Shown in pieces: positions 55,950 through 64,000 of a DNA stretch of 64,000 nucleotides (positions within the stretch are counted from its first letter, which is position 1; each line of letters opens with the position of its first letter). Source of the stretch: Epinephelus fuscoguttatus. Lineage: Eukaryota; Chordata; Actinopteri; Perciformes; Serranidae. The stretch lies in the NCBI RefSeq assembly GCF_011397635.1, contig NC_064771.1, positions 18,105,379 through 18,169,378 on the forward strand. The letters are read 5' to 3'. The notes under the pieces are model-generated. The model did no database searches and was not told the DNA's origin. It saw only the letters and a program-made list of their open reading frames with translations. Both the position numbers and the translations under genes were made by a program.

Positions 55950-57645
55950 TAGTCATTATGAGAAACTTATGACTGAAAATAATGAGGTATTATCTAATGA
56001 GAAACTTTCTCAAAATACTGATTGAAAATGTCAAAATAATGATAAATGATACTCATTATTTTGAGTTACTAAGTCATTTTAAAATGGTTTTTCATGTTGC
56101 AATACTAAGTCATTAGTCTGAGATACTAAACCATTATTTTGATATTAATAAGTAATTATTTGGAAAAAGTCACTATTTTGTGAAACTAAGTCATTCTGAA
56201 AAACTCATTACTTTAGGACACTAAGTCATTATTCTAAGACACTAAACTAAGTCATTATTTTAGATACTAAGTCATTCTGAGATACCAAGCCATTATTTTA
56301 AGGTACTAGGTCATTCTGAGATACTAAGTCATTATTTTGGGATACTAAATCATTCTGAGATACTAAGTCATTCTAAGATACTATGTCATTTTAGATTCTA
56401 AACCATTATTCTAAGATACTAAGTCATTCTGATATACTAAGTCATTATTTTAGATACTAAGTCATTCTAAGATACTACGTCATTATTCTAAGATACTAGG
56501 TCATTCTGAGATAGCAAGTCATTATTCTGAGTTACTAAGTCATTATTTTAGATACTAAGTCATTCTAAGATACTATGTCATTATTCTGAGATACTGCGTA
56601 ATTATTTTGGGATACTATGTCATTATTTTAAGATACTAGGTCATTCTGAGGTACTAAGTCATTTTGGGATACTAAGTCATTATTCTAAGATACTAAGTCA
56701 TTATTCTGAGATACTATGTCATTATTTTATATACGAAGTCATTCTGAGATACTATGTCATTATTTTAGATTCTAAGTCATTCTAAGATACTAAGTCATTC
56801 TGAGATACTAAGTCATTATTTTGGGATACTAAGTCATTCTGAGATACTAAGTCATTATTTTAGATACTAAGTCATTTTAGATACTAAGTCATTCTAAGAT
56901 ACTACGTCATTATATTGGAATACTACGTCATTTTGGGATATTAAGTCATTATTCTGAGATACTATGTCATTATCTGGGGATACTACGTCATTATTCTGTG
57001 ATACTGCGTCATTATTTGGGGATACTAAATCATCATTTTGGGACACTATGTCATTATTCTAAGATACTACATCATTATTTTGGAATACTACGTCATTTTG
57101 GGACACTAAGTCATTATTCTGAGATACTACGTCATTATTTGGACATACGAAGTCATTACTCTGAGATAATTCTTCATTATTTTGGGATACTACATCATTA
57201 TTTTGGGACACTATTTCATTATTCTAAGATACGTCATTATTTGGGGATACTAAATCATTATTCTGTGATACTGCATCATTATTTGGGGATACTAAATCAT
57301 TATTTTGGGATACTATGTCATTATTCTAAGATACTACGTCATTATTTTGGAATACTACGTCATTTTGGGACACTAAGTCATTCTGAGATACTACGTCATT
57401 ATTTGGGCATACAAAGTCATTATTCTAAGATACGTCATTATTTTGGGATACTACATCATTTTGGGACACTACGTCATTATTCTAAGATACTATGTCATTT
57501 TGGGACACTAAGTCATTATTCTGAGATACTGTGTCATTATCTCTGGGATACTACGTCCATATTTTCAGATACTACATTGTTATTTTGGGGATACTAAATC
57601 ATTATTTTGCGATATTAAGTCATTATTTGGGGATACTAAAGCATT
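55950..57645. repeat. AT-rich tandem array, gatactaagtcattattctga-type unit
   Basis: About 1.7 kb consists of 17- to 22-bp units combining gatactaagtcatt or gatactacgtcatt with attttggg or attctga. Units vary in length and sequence, and the right half is enriched in tacgtcatt versions. A 199-codon plus-strand frame at 56998-57597 is an artefact of the repeat. It separates prr12 from irf3. Confidence 0.9.
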
Positions 57646-58150
57646 ATGCCAAGAAAGCTTCTCATTAAAATGACATATATTTTTTCATCATATTGGCAGA
57701 AACTTGCTTCCATACAAATGCATCCAGTACTTTTGAAAATAAAAAATATTTGCGAATTTACAGTTTCGTATCAGTTCCATTGGGGTCAACTGAGTGGCCC
57801 ATTCATTTACTTCCTTTACATATTATTCCTCCTAACAAATTTAATTAGCCCACTTATTTTACTGTATTGACTAATATTGTCTTTCTTGGTTGGTTGTTGC
57901 ATTCACTGTCTTTTAATTGTATCTGTGCTTTGGCAGCACATGTTAAATTCCATGCCAGTAAAGCCTGTTGAATTAAATTGAGCAGCTCATGCTCACAAAC
58001 ATTGATTAAACTTTCTTATGTCATGGAAATAACATATTGGAAATTTTAAATCCAGGTGGTATTCCCCCTTTACGGGTCCTCATAAGTGCAGAAAAATAGC
58101 CGTGTGTGTGAGTTTGTTTGACCCCACCTAGCGGGCCCGGCTGGCATCAA
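57646..58150. other. intergenic DNA before irf3
   Basis: AT-rich DNA with no gene recognised. It ends at the regulatory cluster of the irf3 promoter. Confidence 0.5.
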
Positions 58151-58157
58151 ACTCTCA

Positions 58158-58201
58158 TGACGTCACATCAGGAAAACGAAACTGACGAGTCGGAGTTTCC
58201 C
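58158..58201 (+). promoter_or_regulatory. irf3: irf3 promoter cluster: CRE, ISRE, NF-kB-like site
   Basis: Three sites lie in 44 bp. TGACGTCA (58158-58165) is a perfect CRE/ATF palindrome. GAAAACGAAACT (58172-58183) is a perfect GAAANNGAAACT interferon-stimulated response element. GGAGTTTCCC (58192-58201) fits the NF-kB consensus. They sit about 205 bp before the first donor of irf3. This predicts induction by interferon/IRF and by NF-kB and ATF signals, a feedback that fits fish irf3 being interferon-inducible. Confidence 0.7.
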
Positions 58202-58259
58202 GAGAAAACCTCACCACATCAGGGTGCAGCAAGTCGGACTGCGGACGGCATTTAAGGAA

Positions 58260-58406
58260 TAGACAAGTGGGGTTGACACACATACACCTTCATCTCTTAC
58301 TCACAGCCGTTACTCTGCATCGTATTTCTGACGCTTTGACCCCGAAAACGAGCTGCACTTGAACTCAACACACAGCACCGGCTGAGACCTCGGCGCAAGC
58401 CCACAG
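58260..58406 (+). other. irf3: probable non-coding exon 1 of irf3
   Basis: A donor cccacag|gtagga ends the exon at 58406, and a TATA-like tttaag lies near 58251. No ATG-led frame of note is present. The next exon starts two bases before the irf3 ATG, so a spliced leader is required. The start is approximate. Confidence 0.5.
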
Positions 58407-59319
58407 GTAGGACAACCGTTATAACGAGCTGTCAGTGCTGTGTTTACGTGTTTCACCTGAGGTTAAAACTTACAATTAGTGCTCTGTTGGGAAGCTGTTG
58501 ATGAATGTTAAACCTGTTATCACACATGTAACTTCTCAGCTGTTGTTGTTCCTGCTCTGCTGTCACACATGATCACACAGTCACAGGAGTGTTTCATCAC
58601 ACAGATAGAGACTGGGGGCGTTAATTATTCGTACTCAGTATGTCATGTAAAGTGCTACATGCTGCATTCAATGTCAGACTTTCTACTTTTATAGCTTAGC
58701 ACAAACACTGTACACCAATACTAGTGTAAGGGCACATTCTTCAGCATGAGTGTGCCACTTAAATATAGTTTTCTGTAATATTTTAAGTACTTGTTTTATT
58801 ATTTATTTATTTAGACATATCAGAGTATTGTTTGCACTGTGTGTAGAACCACACCTGGGCTGACATTTTCCTGCTTCCTCTTACACCTCACACATTGCAA
58901 ATATAAGCAGATTCCCCCAGCTGCACATTGGTACTGCAGTAACCAGGATGTTGATGCTCAGATGCTGCGTGTTGCTTTTTTTAATTCTGTCATACCTTTT
59001 ATAATTTATTGGGTGTGGGAAAAGACAGAAAGGTAAAAAAAAGTAGTACATGCATCATAAATCGATAAACATGCAAAGGTGTAATCACATAATGAAATAA
59101 TCCAGACAGAGCACAGGGACAAACTTCAAATGAAGAGAAACAGCTTAATGCAGAGTACGTCACGTGCTCAGGTGCTGAGATCACGTGCAAAATCAGGCTA
59201 GGTAAATAAGAGAAGTAGAAGATATACTAATTTTTCGCTCTGTTGTCATATACACAACGGCTCGAAATACACGCACAAACAGGACCTATACATGCATTAA
59301 ATGGAGAGACGTCAGAGTG

Positions 59320-59497
59320 AGGGGGCTGCCTTGGACAGGTGCCCCGAGCAGTTGGGGGTTCAGTGCCTTGCTCAGGAGGCAAACTTTAGCCTCTACAGCT
59401 ACTGGTCCATACTCCATACTTGGTCCGTAGTAGAACTTGAGCCGGCAACCCTCCTGTTACCAAGCCACGTCCCTACTGACTGAGCTACTGCTGCCCC
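59320..59497 (-). mobile_element. tRNA-derived SINE in irf3 intron 1
   Basis: Read on the minus strand, it starts ggggcagcagtagctcagtc. It has a pol III A-box-like tagctcagtcag and a B-box-like ggctcaagttc at tRNA spacing, then a non-tRNA body. A 60-codon plus-strand frame across it is spurious. Confidence 0.65.
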
Positions 59498-60248
59498 ACC
59501 TGCAAACAAAAGAGACTTTGCATCTCATTGTCCTCTTAGCAGGAACCTGCACCCACGGCCTAAAGCTCAGAGCTCATACTTCCTTTGCAGTGGGTGACAA
59601 GGACAGTCCGATATAACCTGAGCCTCCCATAGGACCTGCCCATAGTAAAGATCAGCGTGCTGCAGCAGCTGACTCACACATATAACTTTGACAAGCCAGC
59701 CTATTCCAAAGCACACAGTTCCTTTTTGTTGCATTGATGTGGTTGTAAAACAACTAAAGAGCTACCTTGATATGCTAAAAGAATATTTTAAAATGGATCT
59801 GAACATTCTAATTAATATAAACCTCAGCTGGCAAGGAACGTCAATGTGGCTTTAGAAAGATACTGAACTCTTAGGTTGGACAGATGTTAAATTGTAGCTG
59901 GAATGGAACTCGGAGAACTTGGAGATGATGGGTTTTGTTCTCCAAACCTTACGACTAAATGTCATTATACTACATTTTAATGTTGTTTGCATGAGAGGTT
60001 TGGAAGACGCTGGAATATCTATGTCATCTGTCTATGTCTTGACATTGGTATCAGATGTCCTGACATAGAATTTTGGTCACCGTCACAACCTAATTTCAAC
60101 CAAATATCGACATCTAATGATGCTGGTATAAGAATATATTAAATTCTCTCTATTATAAATGATCTGGAAATTGAATTACTGATGACTAGGGATGCCAAAT
60201 GGAGCCTTGATGACACTGTTGACATGCCATTTTGTCTTGCTCCTGCAG

Positions 60249-63200
60249 AAATGTCTCATTCTAAACCACTGCTCATCCCTTGGCTGCGGACCCAGATTGA
60301 CAGCAAAAGGTATCCTGGTGTCCAGTGGACGAACCTGGAGCAAACCGAGTTCTCCATCCCGTGGAAACATGCTTTAAGACAGGACTCCTCCGACATGGAC
60401 ATCCTCATCTTTAAGGTGACAGTCACACTCAGTCATCATAAATAACACGATTCTAAAAAACTCCCTGCCTTTAACCTGCGTCCTTAACCTGCAGGCCTGG
60501 GCAGAGGGGAGTGGCAATGGGCGGGTTCATGGGGACCCCTCGGTGTGGAAGAGGAACTTCCGCAGCGCCCTCCGAGCCAAAGGCTTCAAACTGGTCAGCG
60601 ACAACAAGAACGACCCTGCTAACCCCCATAAAGTGTTTCGCTGGCCGGATGAGCCAACATCAGGAGGTGAGGATCCACCAGTGCGCCCATAGACAGTCAG
60701 TCCTTTATTGCAAGGGCGTAGGTTTCTTTCAACACTTGGGTGGATGTTAATGAAACGGGTGGTTTGGGGATTCTCCGCCAGAAATTTTTGAGCATCAAAC
60801 ACTTATTTCCTGTATTCTGGTGATTTTAATGCACCAACTTGTGCCTTATCTGCATCAATTTATGGTGTAAATGTGGTGAAAATGTCTTATTTATTTATCT
60901 ATTGAGGGGGGCATGTCCCCCGTGTCCCCCCTGAAATTTACACTGATGCTTTATGTAGTGGACACCAGGCCAGCTGATAAAGGACTGTTTCCTCTGATGA
61001 TCTGTACCTAAAGCTATGTAATGACATGTGTATGTGTTCTGTATTCACTGGCATTAAATGGATTTGAAAACAAAAAAGCACCTTTCCATCAATGTGGCCA
61101 CATACCAGGGGCATTGTAGTCTACTATTTGCGTTGTAGTCGGGGAACGTGGGACTGATTACCCAGGGCCCCAATGGGAGGGCGGTCCTAGAAATGCCTGG
61201 GATTAAACACTGTCTGCAGTTTTTTATTTTTAATTAATTTGTGCTATACCTAAATTATAATTGCGGCAATTAATGGGTTGAAAGACTGTATGAAAAACAG
61301 TGAAGCTTTTAGAGACCCCTTTCCCCTCAGGTACAAATGGTTTAGTTCACCCTTGCACTTTTTATTGCTGCTAGGCAACCACCCCATCGCGTCCTTACAC
61401 TAACCATCCCGTATAATCGATCTACCATTTTTTGTTTGTTTGTTTTTCACAGTAATTAGTAGCTAGTTCATAAAATGTTGAGGCAGAGGGAAGTGGCTGT
61501 GGCTCTGGTTGAGCGTGAGAGGCTGTCAGTAGATGGTTTGTCGGCACAGATAAACTGAGATCTGTGTGGGGACATGAGACCCTAATAAAGAGGGTGGATC
61601 ACGGGGAGTACCACCAGTTGGTCCAGGAGCTTCTCCTCGATGATGGCCGTCTCCAGGCATATTTTAGGATGACTCGTGGGCAGTTTGACAACCTGCTGTC
61701 TATGGTCGGGCCGTATAGCTCTGGGTATCCACCAACCACTACCATCAGTTTCTCCTCTATTCTTTACCAACTGTAAACTTGTTGTCAAGACCAAGTTTTT
61801 TCAACTCAAGGAGTTCAGAGCGCTCTGGCAAAAAGCTTCAATCTCATTAACAACAAATACAAAAAGGCGCCTCCAGCTCCTAAAACGCTTTCAGTGCAAA
61901 CGAGGCCTTATGTTGCTGGAGCACCAACGTACACTGTGATGTCTTTCCCCAAGAAATCAAGGTACCACAAAAAGAAAGAAAGGAAAGGGAAAGAAAGGAT
62001 CAAGAGAGGAAGGACAGGGGGCCCCACAGAGACTGCTTATGTATAGGCCCCAGAATTTGGTTCTACGCCCCTGCCACATACACCACATATCTGACCTCCT
62101 TACCTGATTTGATCATATTACTGTCTGTTTTGCATACATTTATGTCCGGATTTATGTCTCTGTGGTTGAGATTTGTCAAGGTAGTATGCAAATTCTGAGC
62201 CAATACCATTTGTAAAGGGGATTAGAGGGAGGATTAAAGAGGTGTTTCTGAGGCGAATAAATGATTCAAAGATAGCGAGCTGCAGATGTTAACTAAGCTT
62301 CTTTGCTTTCACTCTCAAAGCTAACTCCTCTGCTGGATCCCAGGACCAAGATGACGCTGATTTGTTTGAGGATTACGGCTTTCCTATACAAGAAGTAAGC
62401 AGCTGTGTTAGTGGGTTGTAAAATGTAAATGCTGTGAAATTAAAACATGTTATTGAATTGATTTGATGATTTGTGTTTCTGTGATATCTCAGAGCCAGGT
62501 CGTCCCATGCTTTGATCACTATCTTCAAGCCGGTAAGGGACTATTTATTATCTGGTGAATGAATTTTTGTGTCTCCGAAGGTAAATGTGAATATTCCCAG
62601 AAATGCTCGCTAATTTGGAATCACTTGTCTGAATATTTCTGAACCCATCACTGTGTGCCAGCAGACTCCCCTGCCGGCCAGGATATTCTCCAGGAGTGTT
62701 TAAAGGAACTGAACATTGGCCCTGAACCAGGTATCAGCTCTGCTCGTCATTTCCTCCTCGCTGCTGCAGTGTGAGCAGAAAACAAGAGTATCTAAGTTAC
62801 TTTTTTCCTAGAAACACTTTTTCAGTTTCTCCAACTTTTCCACAGAGGGCACCGCAGGCTTTGAGCCTCCTCCTGAGCAACAACAGCTCCAAAACCCGGT
62901 TGTGATTGGTGGACATGCGTTGCCTGAGCAACAGCAGTATCCAGTAATGTCTGAGGGTGCAGTCGGTGAAGCTGGGTTGCCTGAGCAACCGGCACATCCA
63001 ATGGAGGGAGCCGTGGGAGGAGCCTGTGATGGGCAGTTGGTGGAGCAGTTTCTTCATACTATTACCAAGACCAGTGATAGAGATAATTTCAGTAAGTTGG
63101 ATTTTACTGATTTGCACAGACACTAAAAATGACATCCTTCACAAAATATTAACATGGTATATCTTCAGTAAGGCCATAAAAACAATGTGGCCTGTTAATA

Positions 63201-63388
63201 TGAATAATGTTAGTCATGATTTACACCTTGAATAACCTGTTTTTATCAGCTGTTAATCGTCTTTTCTCATGAACTTCTCATCTCTTTGAATCTATAGAGA
63301 CTCAATTCAGGATAACAGTGTACTACAGAGGGGTGAAGGTGTCCGAGCAGCTGGTTCAGAATGAAGATGGAATTCGCCTCGTCTACAG
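60249..63388 (+). CDS. irf3: interferon regulatory factor 3, partial (continues past the window)
   Basis: IRF3 is the transcription factor that TBK1/IKKe phosphorylate after cytosolic nucleic-acid sensing; it then dimerises, enters the nucleus and drives type I interferon genes. Coding exons: 60251-60415, 60495-60666, 62321-62394, 62493-62532, 62665-62730, 62846-63091, 63298-63388; phases agree, giving 284 residues before the window runs out. The ATG at 60251 follows acceptor ctgcag by two bases. The DNA-binding domain (residues about 5-112) shows LLIPWLRTQIDSKRYPGVQW, FSIPWKHALRQDSS, IFKAWAEGSGNGR, VWKRNFRSALRAKGFKLV and HKVFRWPDEP, including the tryptophan repeat and the RxxxRxK-type recognition helix. 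An acidic, Pro/Gln-rich linker follows. From about 256 the IRF-association domain begins (FRITVYYRGVKVSEQLVQNE). The remaining IAD and the C-terminal Ser cluster lie outside. Adjacency to prr12 matches human 19q13.33. Confidence 0.93.
60700..60960. repeat. interspersed repeat in irf3 intron
   Basis: The text gcaccaacttgtgcctta, tcaatttatggtgtaaatg and gggggcatgtcccccgtg is a pattern common in fish introns. A related stretch lies near 28340-28400 (gcaccaatttgtgcattt, tcaatttatagtgtaaatg). The class is not assigned. Confidence 0.45.
61475..61776 (+). pseudogene. PIF/Harbinger transposase (HARBI1-like) fragment
   Basis: The frame near 61475-61560 reads LRQREVAVALVERERLSVDG. After a stop and frame change, 61564-61776 reads GEYHQLVQELLLDDGRLQAY and FRMTRGQFDNLLSMVGPYSS, the N-terminal domain of fish Harbinger transposases. 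The catalytic DDE region is absent. It is a dead fragment inside the third coding intron region of irf3 (60667-62320). Confidence 0.65.
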
Positions 63389-64000
63389 GTAACATAAAAA
63401 TAAAGCTTCCATCAACTTCAATTGCCCCTGTGAACACACAAGAGTGTGCATACATAACAGTCGGAGGGAGGTGGGAGGAGCCAAATATAGTGATGGAATA
63501 CAGCCTTTGCATCATCAGAGTGAACTGAATGATTGGCAGCAACTGAAGTGAACAAGTGGGTCAAGTTGGGGCTCAGTTTTTATTAGAAGTTCTCTTTTTG
63601 TGAGTTTGTCAAATGACTTCATAACAGTGAAGTCAGGGCCTCGGGTCTAAAATCATTATAAATTAAAAAAAAAAGCTTTTATCAAAGGAAATGTGTCTCA
63701 TAAATGTTCAAAATCCAAAATTTAGCCTAGTTAGAGACATAGTCTGGTATTCTGGGAAACACATTATTCTCTTTTTTTGCTGAGAGTGAGAGATGAAAAG
63801 GTCGATACCTCTCTCATGTCTGTGTGGTCACTATGTCCAGTCAGGAGCCAATTAGCTTAGCTTAGCATAAAAAATGGAAACAGGGAAGCAGCTTGCCCGG
63901 CTCCGTCCAAAGGTGTCAAATTCTGCTTACCAGCTCTTCTAAGACACTTTTCACTCCTGATATTATCATGCGTCTTGGTCGATCAGATCACAAGTGGACA
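63389..64000 (+). other. irf3: irf3 intron with interspersed repeat at window end
   Basis: No further irf3 exon is visible before the window ends. From about 63725 to 63940 the sequence is a common fish repeat (agacatagtctggtattctg, ttagcttagcttagcata, ccggctccgtccaaaggtg), related to the fragment near 11560. Confidence 0.5.

Noticed and set aside
56998-57597. 199-codon frame rich in HYFGIL-type repeats
   Set aside because: It lies wholly inside the AT-rich tandem array and reflects its unit length, not a protein.
55950-57645. Regularly spaced repeats as a CRISPR-like array
   Set aside because: The repeats are contiguous and degenerate with no unique spacers, in a vertebrate genome.
59301-59483. 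60-codon plus-strand frame
   Set aside because: It spans a tRNA-derived SINE read in reverse.
61564-61939. Harbinger transposase as a possible domesticated gene
   Set aside because: Only the N-terminal domain remains, preceded by a stop and frame change, with no catalytic region; it is a dead fragment.

Overview
This is a window of vertebrate nuclear DNA, almost certainly from a teleost fish and probably a percomorph. The evidence is multi-exon genes with GT-AG introns, long AT-rich introns, AATAAA poly(A) signals, (CA)n and (GT)n microsatellites, and many fish-type repeats: hAT-like and TTAA-flanked MITEs, a tRNA-derived SINE, L1 and other LINE tails, and a PIF/Harbinger fragment.

Layout. 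(1) 1-5.2 kb, minus strand: the 5' end of a carnitine palmitoyltransferase 1 gene, with the first coding exon at 46-186 and a probable non-coding exon near 4959-5170 in a GC-rich promoter. (2) 5.4-6.25 kb: a decayed L1 ORF2 tail. (3) 9.2-25.3 kb, minus strand: brsk1, an LKB1-activated SAD kinase. Nineteen coding exons join with consistent phases; a twentieth, the candidate first exon, is weaker. The 3' UTR probably runs down to about 6.8 kb, and the introns are full of MITEs. (4) 25.4-37 kb: an intergenic region with a hAT-type element carrying a perfect 8-bp duplication, a 1-kb minisatellite and a LINE fragment. It also hides a two-exon gene on the minus strand (32,910-33,995) that encodes a 49-residue twin-CX9C protein related to COX17. 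(5) 38.1-55.6 kb, plus strand: prr12, fully reconstructed as 15 coding exons and 2,640 residues, with one 4.8-kb exon. (6) 55.9-57.6 kb: an AT-rich tandem array. (7) 58.1 kb to the window end, plus strand: irf3. Its promoter carries CRE, ISRE and NF-kB-like sites within 44 bp. The complete DNA-binding domain and the start of the IRF-association domain are present, and the gene runs off the window.

The gene set (CPT1, BRSK1, PRR12, IRF3) matches human 19q13.33-q13.42, so this looks like an old linkage group rather than a functional cassette. The genes act separately: fatty-acid entry into mitochondria, neuronal polarity and synapse signalling, a nuclear AT-hook protein, and antiviral transcription. 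No prokaryotic, viral or CRISPR feature was seen. The most notable item is the small CX9C gene, which is too short and too split for ordinary ORF calling. Exon boundaries were read by eye from splice signals, phase and remembered family sequences; no alignment was run.
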